Assembly (NCBI RefSeq): GCF_000732625.1
Contig: NZ_JPJI01000032.1
Location: forward strand, 1,369,180-1,433,179
Length of the DNA stretch: 64,000 nucleotides
Direction: 5' to 3'
Source of the DNA: Nonlabens ulvanivorans
GTDB taxonomy: Bacteria; Bacteroidota; Bacteroidia; Flavobacteriales; Flavobacteriaceae
This document shows positions 35,769-44,587 of the stretch, piece by piece. The position numbers and the translations under genes are program-made. Each line of letters opens with the position of its first letter. The stretch's first letter is position 1. The notes beneath the pieces are model-generated. The model saw only the letters and a list, made by a program, of their open reading frames with translations. It made no database searches and was not told the DNA's origin.

Positions 35769-37901
35769 TTAAGTGTAAATACTTTCTATAATAGCTTTTA
35801 AAGTTTCTTTATCTATAGGTTTATTGATAATATCCAGTATTCCAACATTAAGGCATCGCTCTTTTACTTCACTGATTTGTAATGCTGTTAATGCTATTAT
35901 TGGAATGTTTTTGTTTTGTGCAGTTATCGCTTTTGAGGCTTCAAACCCATTCATAATAGGCATGTTGAGATCCATCAGTATTAAGTCAAAATAGTTACTG
36001 TTAAATTCTTTTAGAGCTTCCTGTCCGTTTATTGCAATGGTACAGTCATGTCCTAGCAAACTTATTAGTTTTTGAGTTACTAGTTGATTGATTTTATTAT
36101 CCTCTACAACTAATATTTGTAGACTTTTATGTTCTTTACTAGTATCTCGTGCAGTTTCTCCATTTGGAACTTCACATTCTAGAATAAACGAAAATTCAGA
36201 TCCTATACCTACATCACTTTTAACAGATAATTTGCTGCCCATCATCTCTATTAGAGACTTCACAATGGGTAGTCCTAAACCTATTCCATATGAAGTATTT
36301 TCTTCTAGATTACCTTGATTAAAATTATCAAAAATAATAGATAAATCCTCTGTTGAAATGCCTGATCCTGTATCGGAAACTGTAAATTCAATAGTATGGT
36401 TTGTAGCCTCTTTATGTACCAATTTTGTAGAAAAAGTAACAACACCATTTCTAGTATACTTTATAGCGTTATCAATGAGCTTAGTGATTACTTCTGATAG
36501 ACTGTTACCATCTATAATATAGTGTTCTAATATGTCATCTGAAATATCAAGCTTTAATTGAGTTTCTTGTTGATCGGCTAGATATTTTAATGAATTTACT
36601 ATGTTTTTTAATAAATCGTGTAAATTGGTTTTAGCTACTTTTAAATTGATTTTATTAGATTCTACCTCCTTAATTTTAAGAATATTATTTATAACAGATT
36701 TTAAATGGTCCCCAGAATATTTTAGAGAATTTAAAAGCCCTTTTTTTGTATTTATAATTGATGGGTTTTCAATAAGCATTCCGGTAATACCCATAATTCC
36801 ATACAACGGTGTTCTTAAATCGTGGCTTATATTTATTAATAGGTCTGATGTTAATTTATTAGCATGTTCAGCTTCATTCTTAGCTCGTACAAGTGCTTTA
36901 TTCTTTTTTTCAAGTTTTAGATAAGACAATTGCTTCTTATAGTTGTAAAAAATAAGAAATGAAGTACTTAGAAATAGTAACGTAACAATTCCAGCTAGGA
37001 TAATAAAATTTGACTTTAATTGAGAAGCTTCAGCTTTTTCTTTAAACTCATTAACCTTAAAACCTGCAGTCACTTTTTCTACCTGAAGACTTTTTTCTGT
37101 ATTAAAGTCTAGATCTTTATAATAATGCATTTTCTTAAGACTAGCTAAGGCTAAGTCATAAGCTCCTAACGCTTCATGTATTTCGCTTTTGAAATCATAT
37201 ATATCTATGAGTTCTTTATTAAGCGCATGGTCTTCTGCTATTTTAAGCGCTTTATTAATATATATAAGTGCAAGGCTATGATCTTCTTTCTGGTTGTGAT
37301 AAATAGCAAAGTTTAAATTTTGCAATAACGGATGCACAGGATTTTCTTTTTCAATTCTAGGTAGTAGCTCATTAGCTTTAAGAATAAAAGGATATGCTTT
37401 GTCTGGATTTTTAAAATTTAAATACATACCAGCTATGTTATAGTAGGTGTAAAATGAGTGTTCATTTTTTCCTGCTTCTAGGGTATATGATATAGATCTT
37501 TCAAAATAACCTGCAGCTTTATCGGCTGTACTCTTATTTGTTGAGTATATATTACCTAACCCATTAAGTGAGGCTACGTTTACAAAATAGTCATCTGTTT
37601 TCTTATCTAATGCTATGTTGTAATATTCTCTAGCATTATCACTATCATTAATGGCCTGATAGTTATTGGCAAGACTCACATAAGCCCGTGCTTGCAGTAT
37701 TTTATCCGTAGTTTTATTTGCATGTTGCACTGCTGAAGTTGCAAACTTCAATCCGTCTTTATAGTTACCACTTATATTTTTATTCTTAGATAAGGAAATT
37801 AAAACGTTCACACTATCTGCAACCTTACTTGTACTGTTTTGAGAAAAAGTAGAAGCACTATAGCAAAATATTAGTAAGATAAGGAGTAGCTTATTCGTCA
37901 A
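35769..37901 (-). CDS. TPR-containing hybrid histidine kinase
   Basis: 710 aa. A signal peptide or first helix (1-20) is followed by a periplasmic TPR array (about 25-290), one membrane helix (FIILAGIVTLLFLSTSFLIF, about 298-317), a coiled-coil linker, a HisKA domain with phosphoacceptor NISHDLRTP (about 355), an HATPase domain (DNAIKYT, DTGSGIS, GIGLGLPIV), and a C-terminal receiver with VVEDNK, phospho-Asp in LMDLNMP and ALTA. There is no output domain, so the phosphate probably passes on to a separate protein. The start is TTG at 37901. No partner regulator gene is adjacent. The ligand is unknown. Confidence 0.88.
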   Translation of the reverse strand: MTNKLLLILLIFCYSASTFSQNSTSKVADSVNVLISLSKNKNISGNYKDGLKFATSAVQHANKTTDKILQARAYVSLANNYQAINDSDNAREYYNIALDKKTDDYFVNVASLNGLGNIYSTNKSTADKAAGYFERSISYTLEAGKNEHSFYTYYNIAGMYLNFKNPDKAYPFILKANELLPRIEKENPVHPLLQNLNFAIYHNQKEDHSLALIYINKALKIAEDHALNKELIDIYDFKSEIHEALGAYDLALASLKKMHYYKDLDFNTEKSLQVEKVTAGFKVNEFKEKAEASQLKSNFIILAGIVTLLFLSTSFLIFYNYKKQLSYLKLEKKNKALVRAKNEAEHANKLTSDLLINISHDLRTPLYGIMGITGMLIENPSIINTKKGLLNSLKYSGDHLKSVINNILKIKEVESNKINLKVAKTNLHDLLKNIVNSLKYLADQQETQLKLDISDDILEHYIIDGNSLSEVITKLIDNAIKYTRNGVVTFSTKLVHKEATNHTIEFTVSDTGSGISTEDLSIIFDNFNQGNLEENTSYGIGLGLPIVKSLIEMMGSKLSVKSDVGIGSEFSFILECEVPNGETARDTSKEHKSLQILVVEDNKINQLVTQKLISLLGHDCTIAINGQEALKEFNSNYFDLILMDLNMPIMNGFEASKAITAQNKNIPIIALTALQISEVKERCLNVGILDIINKPIDKETLKAIIESIYT

Positions 37902-38036
37902 AATAAATACTTTAATGAAGTTATAAGATATACAAGAATATTTTAATAACTAGAGATTTTTATTTTTTTACGATAAAGTGCATGTATTAAAAAATAATTC
38001 CAAATTCTTTTACCTCATTTGCCCATAATTAATCTT

Positions 38037-38636
38037 TTATATCCATATCCAACCTACCTTTTTTTTCCACGCTCTTATTTCTTTCTTTCGTTTTTCAAAA
38101 TCAGTTGGTGTCGATTGTTTTTCCTCTTTAGCGCGTTGTCTTATCATTTGTGTTTGCTCTTCTAAAGTAGGAAGATCTAATGCTTTTCTTCTTTCATTTA
38201 CTTTGTTGAGGTCGTCATATGCCTGTGGTGATAATTCTCCGTTTGCATCCCAATCAAACTGAGTTCCATACAACTGCTGTCTTTCTTCAAATACGGCAAT
38301 GCGATCTGTCAAGTAAACTAAGTTTAATTTTACGGTATCGTTATGATCTGTATGTTGTAATAGCTGTACACACTTTTTCATAAAGTCTGGTTTGCTAATC
38401 GCATGTTGTATGATAAGCCAGGCCGCTTCACTAGCTTCTTGACCTACTTTTACAATAGTAGGATAACCGATGAGGTTGATGATTTCATCTAATTGGTCAG
38501 CATTTTTGATATGTAACTGCTCCATATCTGTATTATAACCGTTACCGAGTTGGCCTTTTTGAATAAGCTCATCACGCAAGGCTAGATCTGCGTCTTTAAG
38601 TTGAATAATTTTATGAGCTATTTCTGGATAGTTCAT
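38037..38636 (-). CDS. DUF6624-like protein
   Basis: 199 aa with no signal peptide. The pattern VGQEASEAAWLIIQHAISKPDF (in the part around 85-105) and YGTQFDWDANGEL (about 143-155) matches what I remember of DUF6624, a family of unknown function. The C-terminus is basic and charged (KKEIRAWKKK). It lies 26 bases downstream of the 130-aa hypothetical gene on the same strand. Function unknown. Confidence 0.65.
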   Translation of the reverse strand: MNYPEIAHKIIQLKDADLALRDELIQKGQLGNGYNTDMEQLHIKNADQLDEIINLIGYPTIVKVGQEASEAAWLIIQHAISKPDFMKKCVQLLQHTDHNDTVKLNLVYLTDRIAVFEERQQLYGTQFDWDANGELSPQAYDDLNKVNERRKALDLPTLEEQTQMIRQRAKEEKQSTPTDFEKRKKEIRAWKKKVGWIWI

Positions 38637-38662
38637 GTTTAAGCTTTGCTTTTGTGAGTTGT

Positions 38663-39055
38663 TTAGTTCTCTTTAAAATCTATTTGGTTACAGTATTTCA
38701 TCAACTTTTCTCGGTATTTCCATGGTTTTGTTTTGGCTGGTAAACGACTTAACCAGTGACTATTGGGTCCTTTACTTCCTAGTCTTTTACTGGAAAGCTC
38801 CATAGTCGTAGGAAGTAGTTTTCTAGCCATTATCGTTTTAAATTCTTCAAATTGAGCTTCACTAGTAAACGAAAATCTAAATCCATCTAATTCAATAGTC
38901 AAGTAAGGATAGCCTAAACTGCCGTGACGAACTGGTGCTGGAGGATCAAATTTTTCAGATATATACCAAGGCTTATCATCTGCCTCGATATGAACCCAAT
39001 ATGCCATGGGACTCGTTTTCCAATCTTCTGTATATCCGAAAGTTTTATTTTTCAT
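38663..39055 (-). CDS. Hypothetical protein
   Basis: 130 aa, no signal peptide or membrane segment. Rich in Trp and Lys; it contains YWVHIEADDKPWY, GYPYLTIELDGFRFSF and HWLSRLPAKTKPWKYREKL. The balanced composition and conserved-looking segments suggest a real gene. I do not recognise the family. It precedes the DUF6624-like gene by 26 bases, so both may be read together. Confidence 0.6.
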   Translation of the reverse strand: MKNKTFGYTEDWKTSPMAYWVHIEADDKPWYISEKFDPPAPVRHGSLGYPYLTIELDGFRFSFTSEAQFEEFKTIMARKLLPTTMELSSKRLGSKGPNSHWLSRLPAKTKPWKYREKLMKYCNQIDFKEN

Positions 39056-39163
39056 TTTTTTAAAATAATAGACTAAGTTATGTAGCCGGATAAGTAAGGT
39101 GTATCCATCAATAATGTGCTGCCTAACTTATGAAGATAAGAAAAGAGTTTCTTTCATTAGATT

Positions 39164-39772
39164 TTACGCTCTAAAACCTTTACTCGTTAATTTTTGTTTT
39201 GCTTGGTTTTTCACCTTTTTGGTGAGTCCATTTTCTGCGAACTTTAATAGTATTTCTCGTGTGAGATCTTTATGACTTAAGATATAAACTTGGAGTTGAG
39301 CGCTGCCGTTTTCTAGTATATCATTGATGTAATCGGTAGAGATACCGTTTTCTACTATTCTCAAACGGTATGATTCTGAAAGGTTATCGATCACACCTCT
39401 TCTTTCTATCATTCTAGGGTCCTCAAAAACGGGTAGTGTTCGCAATAAGTCTTCTAGTTTTTCAACAAGTACTAACCTTGATTTTGTAGCAAAATTTAAA
39501 ACAGGATGTTCCCAATTAGGTTCTGTATCGAACTCGTTAGTGATTGGGTTAAAATTCTCTACAAAATTTAAAACTTGTAATTGATATTCACCATTCAGAT
39601 CTAGTTCTGGTCGCCATTGTAGGTCTATTAATTTTAATCGCCCATTATTACGCAACATTAATAAACTTGAACCTTCAAAATACGATTCTTGACCTGGTAT
39701 GGGATCCACTTCATAAAATTGGTTGTTAGTCACTTGCCAACCAGCTTCAATTCTTAAGGGTTGCAAATTCAT
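39164..39772 (-). CDS. Hypothetical protein
   Basis: 202 aa, cytoplasmic by appearance. The N-terminal two thirds look beta-rich (LRIEAGWQVTNNQFYEVDP, RLKLIDLQWRPELDLNGEYQL) and the C-terminal third helical with a basic end (KKVKNQAKQKLTSKGF). I do not recognise it. It is the first of three small minus-strand genes of unknown role (39772 to 38037), 108 bases before the next one, which might form one unit. Confidence 0.6.
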   Translation of the reverse strand: MNLQPLRIEAGWQVTNNQFYEVDPIPGQESYFEGSSLLMLRNNGRLKLIDLQWRPELDLNGEYQLQVLNFVENFNPITNEFDTEPNWEHPVLNFATKSRLVLVEKLEDLLRTLPVFEDPRMIERRGVIDNLSESYRLRIVENGISTDYINDILENGSAQLQVYILSHKDLTREILLKFAENGLTKKVKNQAKQKLTSKGFRA

Positions 39773-39898
39773 ATTTAAATTCTAGATTTTAAGTGCATCT
39801 TATGATTGCAAATGGTTATGTGTTTGAAATGTTTCGTAAAATAAACATTAACCTACTGAATTTTACCTTTTTTCTATAATTGTATTGCCAATGAAATG

Positions 39899-39931
39899 GA
39901 AAAAAAACTACAGAATCAATAAACAGATTCT
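39899..39931 (-). terminator. Weak terminator of the 220-aa exported protein gene
   Basis: Six-base arms AGAATC (39912-39917) and GATTCT (39926-39931), followed on the minus strand by GTAG and eight T. Confidence 0.45.
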
Positions 39932-39979
39932 ATCAAAATAGGAGAGAAGAAGCCATCTGTTAAAGCAGTATATCAGTTT

Positions 39980-40642
39980 CTAAAACTGAAACATCTCTAA
40001 TGCATCAAAGTCTTTGATCTGTGATAACTGGATGAGGTGATCGATTTCAATATCACTCCAGGTTTCTTCAAAGTTTTCATCGCCGTCTTCAGAATCTTCA
40101 TTGATATTTACTTTGACGAGCTTCTTTTTAGTTAAGAAGTTGATACTGGTTTCTCTTAAAGTCACCGGTCCACGATTACTGCTAGAGTCATAACCTATTA
40201 ATTCAAAGTTGGCGTTTTGAAAACGGAACGTATAATCCCAATAACCATAACGACCATGACCGTAATGGACATGCAATTTGTGGTCTTTAATGTTGATCCA
40301 TAAATCTGGCGGAAAGTAAACGCCGCCATCTTCATTTTCTGAAGAGAAGCAATCTAGGTTTTGATCTGCGAGCTGATAACCGTTCTTGTTTTTAAACAGC
40401 ACGATGATACCACGTCTATTACGATCTACTTTTTTATCATATTGATTGACCACAATTTGAGTAGTATCTACCTTTTTAATAATCAATACACAATCCTCTA
40501 GACCATCTTTATTGAGATCTCCATAAATGGTTTCAAATTCCTTATAGTTTTCTGGTATAAAATCAGAAGGCACACGTTGTTGCGCCTGACCAACCAACAC
40601 CATCAACAAACACAAAACAGATAGTTTAAAAAGGATGTTCAT
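39980..40642 (-). CDS. Exported protein with one FG-GAP/dockerin-like calcium loop
   Basis: 220 aa with a signal peptide (ends about residue 20, LVGQAQ). The segment GDLNKDGLEDCVLI (about 41-54) is a D-x-N-x-D-G-x-x-D calcium-binding loop as in VCBS/FG-GAP repeats. The rest is beta-rich with RYGYWDYTFRFQN and an acidic patch (EDSEDGDENFEE). Similar flavobacterial proteins are annotated only as hypothetical. Periplasmic or surface location inferred from the signal peptide. Confidence 0.68.
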   Translation of the reverse strand: MNILFKLSVLCLLMVLVGQAQQRVPSDFIPENYKEFETIYGDLNKDGLEDCVLIIKKVDTTQIVVNQYDKKVDRNRRGIIVLFKNKNGYQLADQNLDCFSSENEDGGVYFPPDLWINIKDHKLHVHYGHGRYGYWDYTFRFQNANFELIGYDSSSNRGPVTLRETSINFLTKKKLVKVNINEDSEDGDENFEETWSDIEIDHLIQLSQIKDFDALEMFQF

Positions 40643-40714
40643 GGGATGTTGGTTTTAGGTTATTTAGTTTGAGTGGTGTGAGGTGTTGGTTTTTACTTTA
40701 GTTCTTTGTTGTTC

Positions 40715-41212
40715 TTAGTTTTTTAATTCTTCCTCTGTTTCTTCTAATCTAATTTTACTTTTGACTATATATGTTTCTTGAAGGATAGGTTTTATTTTTC
40801 CATAACTGTAAAATATTAAAACTATTATTACTATAAAAAAGCTTGCGTTATCAAAACCACTGAATTCAGCAAATTTTGATAATTCTTTGAAATTATAATT
40901 AGCAAAAGTTTCTTTCGCAAGAACTTGAACACTAGTGCCAATAGCTCCATAAGTTAAGACGAATAATAAATAATCAATAGGTTTGTCTAAACCTTCTTTA
41001 TCGCTAATCATATTCTCATCCTCATCATAATTTTTATTATAATGGATTATTGACGTGATTGTTAATAAAATCCAAATTCCAAAAGTTAGAATTTTGCTTT
41101 CTAAAAAGGTCATAAGAAATTTGGCTACTAAATTCCAATTAGTGAAAGAATATATTGAAATTATCAATAAAAATATTGCAACACCCACAACTTTGTAGTC
41201 TACCTTTTTCAT
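40715..41212 (-). CDS. Four-helix membrane protein, partner of the glycine-zipper gene
   Basis: 165 aa with about four membrane helices (VVGVAIFLLIISIYSF, LTFGIWILLTITSII, YLLFVLTYGAIGTSV, FFIVIIVLIFYSYG) and a charged C-terminus. It overlaps the glycine-zipper gene by four bases (ATGA), so the two are translated together. I do not recognise a family. Coding DNA is more AT-rich than the neighbouring genes. A membrane protein paired with a possible pore former could be an immunity protein, but this is only inference. Confidence 0.6.
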   Translation of the reverse strand: MKKVDYKVVGVAIFLLIISIYSFTNWNLVAKFLMTFLESKILTFGIWILLTITSIIHYNKNYDEDENMISDKEGLDKPIDYLLFVLTYGAIGTSVQVLAKETFANYNFKELSKFAEFSGFDNASFFIVIIVLIFYSYGKIKPILQETYIVKSKIRLEETEEELKN

Positions 41213-41520
41213 ATTCTACTATTATTGAAGTTACGAATCATTTTATTTTCATCCTCATCTCTAACTCCTCCAATTAAACCTCCAGCTATTCCTCCAATTA
41301 CGACACCAATTCCACCACCTAGCAAACCTAAAAGTCCTCCTATCACTGCTCCTCCTGCTGTATCATTACTGCTTGATTCAGCTTCAACATCTTTGATTGA
41401 ATAATGTTGATTTTCTACATAAAAGTTATATCCAATTTTTCTGGCAAGTTCTTTTTTTGACTTAGCAGTAATGTCTATAATAACTTTTTTTCCTTGTCTA
41501 TTTCTGACAAATAATCTCAT
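41209..41520 (-). CDS. Small glycine-zipper protein
   Basis: 103 aa. The N-terminal 50 residues form a soluble, basic alpha/beta segment (MRLFVRNRQGKKVIIDI, KSKKELARKIG). Residues about 55-86 are a glycine-zipper double helix (GGAVIGGLLGLLGGGIGVV, then IGGIAGGLIGG), which in other proteins inserts into membranes. The last 17 residues are polar. It is the first gene of a two-gene unit whose frames overlap by four bases. Possibilities are a membrane-remodelling, pore-forming or toxin-like protein, or a simple scaffold. No homologue recognised. Confidence 0.6.
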   Translation of the reverse strand: MRLFVRNRQGKKVIIDITAKSKKELARKIGYNFYVENQHYSIKDVEAESSSNDTAGGAVIGGLLGLLGGGIGVVIGGIAGGLIGGVRDEDENKMIRNFNNSRI

Positions 41521-41746
41521 TATTTTTTGTTTGTTTTAAATTAAGTACACCAGCCGTTTATGTGATTCGTAGCGTGTGGATTAGTAATTACTTTTCAGTT
41601 AAGCACTAGCCGAATTTTTAAATTTTTCTATTTATTATTCTTTTCCCAAATAGCCAAATTTAAAAATTTTACGATCCCGAAAAAGTGCCCGAACCTTTGT
41701 GTTAGTAACTGCTCGTGCTATTTTTTATATACGTTGTTGCCAGTAG
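41521..41746. other. Non-coding, inverted-repeat-rich segment next to the HEPN gene
   Basis: 226 bases without a gene. It holds perfect 13-bp inverted arms AATTTTTAAATTT (41613-41625) and AAATTTAAAAATT (41656-41668) and a short palindrome AGTAATTACT (41583-41592), and it ends at the left flanking repeat of the HEPN gene. The structure resembles the non-coding ends of mobile gene cassettes, but I cannot prove it. Confidence 0.45.
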
Positions 41747-41747
41747 T
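41734..41747. repeat. Left arm of inverted repeat flanking the HEPN gene
   Basis: TTGTTGCCAGTAGT; the reverse complement of 43000-43013 is TTGTTGCCAATAAT, 12 of 14 identical. It touches the stop codon of the HEPN-like gene. Confidence 0.55.
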
Positions 41748-42988
41748 TATTTTTTCAATTCAGATTTTGCTTTCAAAAGAGCCTCGTTTCCAGCTAACGT
41801 TCCGTTTATTTTTTCTGGAAATCGTATTGCTTTTACAGGATACAAGTTATTCGCACCTTGATAATCCCATAACTCAATGATACCTTCTGACTCTAATTGA
41901 TTAATCAAATCGTAACTAGATTGATAGTCATATCCTATTGAACCTAAATAATTGGTTACAAAATGTTTAAGGCCAACAAAATTATCTCTTGTTTTTTGAG
42001 CCCACTTAACGCTTTCAGTTAGCTTTCTTAGTAGTTCATCTTTAGTTATAACGTCATATGTCTCTAAGCCATATGTGATATTTTCTTTAAGGGTGTCTTT
42101 TTCCTCAAGATTAAATTGAATTGTTTCTATCGAATCGTTTGCAGTAGAAATAATATCTGTCAGTTCTTTACAAAGGTCTGATGCTCTATGTAAATCGTTT
42201 TTAGAAAAAAGATTATTGTGAGCAACTTTGTGTCTGATTTTCTCTAGTTCTTCCCATTTTTGCTGAAAATTATTAGATTTAAATGTGTCTTTAAAGAACT
42301 TAGTATAATTACTTTCTAATTCTGTTTTTAAAGTTTTGATTGCCTCCTCTGTTTCATCTAAATCTAGGACTTTAGAAACAATATCTTCTCTGCTGATAAA
42401 TCCTGATGATTGTGAATGAACTACTTTTCCTAATTCTCCAAAGTCTATCAAGTAAGCTCTATTATCAATGTGTTTTGAAAAAAGTGATTCGTTATTTTTT
42501 CTAGCATTAACTTTCTTCTTCATTTCGCTGTCAGCAGTAACGTTCCACCAACTTGGACCTAGCTTCGTTACAAAAAATTTCATTACGTATTTTCGTAATA
42601 AATTTTCTACTTTATTGATTTGTGGATATATTTTAAATGATATTTCGGAAGATACTTCATCCAAAAGTACATAGGTTTGGTCTAAACCAACAGATTCCAA
42701 ATGTTGTAGGATTAGAATTCTTAAATGTTCGACAACTTCAAAGTCTCCTTCTAATTTGAGAATGAATGTGTTCTTAATATTAAAATCTTGTTCTTCTTCT
42801 TGACTTATTTGACTTATCCCTAAATTTATTTTCAGTACATCATCGTGAATTTTGTTAACTCGTATTTTTGGATTACTCCATATACCACCATTTGACATCA
42901 ATGAAAAAGCTAAATTCTTATCTGACTTAATAGTTGTTTGTCCCTTGGAATCAAGAGTCAAAATTTCAAATGTGTAGTTAGTTTTCAT
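41747..42988 (-). CDS. HEPN-like protein, possible RNase
   Basis: 413 aa, cytoplasmic, no membrane segment. The central part has KWEELEKIRHKVAHNNLFS (about 242-260), where R-H-K-V-A-H is the R-x4-H motif of HEPN domains, many of which are metal-independent RNases in toxin-antitoxin and phage-defence systems. The N-terminal 140 residues are of unknown fold; the C-terminal 90 (YQSSYDLINQLESEGII) look like a winged helix. It stands alone between imperfect inverted repeats, and base composition is AT-rich. The HEPN call rests on one motif; the function as RNase is inference. Confidence 0.6.
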   Translation of the reverse strand: MKTNYTFEILTLDSKGQTTIKSDKNLAFSLMSNGGIWSNPKIRVNKIHDDVLKINLGISQISQEEEQDFNIKNTFILKLEGDFEVVEHLRILILQHLESVGLDQTYVLLDEVSSEISFKIYPQINKVENLLRKYVMKFFVTKLGPSWWNVTADSEMKKKVNARKNNESLFSKHIDNRAYLIDFGELGKVVHSQSSGFISREDIVSKVLDLDETEEAIKTLKTELESNYTKFFKDTFKSNNFQQKWEELEKIRHKVAHNNLFSKNDLHRASDLCKELTDIISTANDSIETIQFNLEEKDTLKENITYGLETYDVITKDELLRKLTESVKWAQKTRDNFVGLKHFVTNYLGSIGYDYQSSYDLINQLESEGIIELWDYQGANNLYPVKAIRFPEKINGTLAGNEALLKAKSELKK

Positions 42989-42999
42989 TTGGTGGTCTT

Positions 43000-43013
43000 A
43001 TTATTGGCAACAA
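43000..43013. repeat. Right arm of inverted repeat flanking the HEPN gene
   Basis: ATTATTGGCAACAA, inverted partner of 41734-41747, 12 bases upstream of the HEPN start codon. Confidence 0.55.
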
Positions 43014-43127
43014 TTATATATCCAAACCTACGCAAATTCTTACTCATCCATCATGTCCCAAAAGAATAAAAATAAACACTTTATAAACATTAACTAAGGA
43101 TAATTCCTTCAAAATGATGGGTAACAA

Positions 43128-43162
43128 AAAAATCCCATTAAAGATCTACTTCAATGGGATTT
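43128..43162 (-). terminator. Terminator of the 65-aa gene
   Basis: Arms AAATCCCATT (43130-43139) and AATGGGATTT (43153-43162), 13-nt loop, T run on the minus strand. Confidence 0.85.
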
Positions 43163-43183
43163 CTTTCTTAAAATGTCAAATTT

Positions 43184-43381
43184 CTATTTGGGTAGTAACG
43201 GTACGCAGGTTGCTAGCTCTGGATGCTGCAACAACATAGGTTTCATCCATATCATCAATTCTTCGATTTCAAATGGTAATAAACGTTCTACAGCCTTATG
43301 TAATTCTTTGCAAAAGAGTGTAGGATTAAAACTAACCTTTTCTAGTACCGTTTTAGTGTACTCAAACATAGCTCTAGCCAT
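43184..43381 (-). CDS. Small conserved-looking protein
   Basis: 65 aa with helical, mixed composition (MFEYTKTVLEKVSFNPTLF, ELHKAVERLLPFEIEEL). I recall similar short flavobacterial proteins with a VSF...F-C-K-EL pattern, but no function is known. It has a clear terminator of its own. The ATG start at 43381 is the only reasonable one. Probably a real gene. Confidence 0.65.
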   Translation of the reverse strand: MARAMFEYTKTVLEKVSFNPTLFCKELHKAVERLLPFEIEELMIWMKPMLLQHPELATCVPLLPK

Positions 43382-43570
43382 AACAATTCAGGATTTAGTT
43401 AAAGTAAAGTATATTCAGATTCTCTGCGTTTTAAATTCAGCTCTAATTTAGAACATAATCCCAAATCCATGGTTAACATTTGTTAAAACAGAGTGTTAAG
43501 CAAAAGTTATTATTTGTCCGTTTCCCATTAATCAACTGAAAAACAAAACGTTAATCTGTTGATAAGATGA

Positions 43571-44587
43571 TTAACTAACGATCCATACCGATAGCACAGA
43601 TAATACTGCAAAGGCAAAAGTCGATAGCGCGACCTTTTTTAATTCTGGATCGAGTAGGGCTGGTTCTTTGTTTAATTCTACCACTTTTAAATGTAAAAAT
43701 AGCGGTAGAAAAGCGAGTAGTGGTAAGAACATGAACAACGATGGTTGTGTCATGTTATCATCCATTACTTCTGTATAATATAAGGTGATAAAGAATAAGG
43801 ATGCGGTTACTAGTGCTATGGTAATTAAGGTATGATGAAACAGCTTGGCTTTCATGGAACCCATTTTTACCACGATGGTGTTTTTACCAGCTTTTTTATC
43901 GCTCTCGATATCGCGCATGTTATTGAGATTCAATACGGCAACACTTAGCAATCCTATGGTGATGGATGGCAAGATCATATTCCAGTCCACAGCTTTTGTA
44001 ATCAGGTAAAAAATACCCATCACACTTACCGGACCAAAGAAGATAAAAACAAACACATCGCCCAGACCGCGATAGCCATAAGCATTATCACCTACGGTAT
44101 ACTTGATCGCTGCCCAAATAGCGGCAATTCCCAATACCAAAAAGAAGAGCGAAATCAATAATTGCTCTATACCTAGACTCACATAAATCAATGCTATTGC
44201 ACTTATTAAGGTCAACACAGCAGTGATAATCATCGCACGTTTCATCTCGTGTGCGAGAATGATACCGCTTTGCAGCGCACGCATAGGTCCTACACGATCA
44301 TCATTATCAGTTCCTTTAACGCCATCGCCATAATCGTTTGCAAAATTAGACAGCACTTGAAAACCTAATGTGGTGATGAGTGCTAGAATAGGGATGAGGA
44401 AATTAAAATCACTTACAAAATCCTCAATTGCAAAACTAAAAACGCCTAGCACATTTGATGTTTTTAAATATTCAAGATGACTAACTCTTAAATAGGCATA
44501 AGCACTTCCCACTAGAATTCCGCTGATACTTAATGGCAAGGTTCTTAATCGTGCGGCACTGATCCAGGCTTTAAATTTGGTAGACAT
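43571..44587 (-). CDS. menA: 1,4-dihydroxy-2-naphthoate polyprenyltransferase
   Basis: 338 aa, UbiA family, eight to nine membrane helices. The first Asp-rich motif is NFANDYGDGVKGTDND (about 86-101), the second NNMRDIESDKKAGKNT (about 222-237). It prenylates DHNA to demethylmenaquinone in the inner membrane. It overlaps holA by one base. Other menaquinone genes (menF, menD, hotdog thioesterase) are 9-13 kb away on the other strand. Confidence 0.93.
   Translation of the reverse strand: MSTKFKAWISAARLRTLPLSISGILVGSAYAYLRVSHLEYLKTSNVLGVFSFAIEDFVSDFNFLIPILALITTLGFQVLSNFANDYGDGVKGTDNDDRVGPMRALQSGIILAHEMKRAMIITAVLTLISAIALIYVSLGIEQLLISLFFLVLGIAAIWAAIKYTVGDNAYGYRGLGDVFVFIFFGPVSVMGIFYLITKAVDWNMILPSITIGLLSVAVLNLNNMRDIESDKKAGKNTIVVKMGSMKAKLFHHTLITIALVTASLFFITLYYTEVMDDNMTQPSLFMFLPLLAFLPLFLHLKVVELNKEPALLDPELKKVALSTFAFAVLSVLSVWIVS

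Noticed and set aside
43173-43451. Plus-strand 92-codon frame across the 65-aa gene
   Set aside because: The minus-strand gene has better composition and its own terminator.
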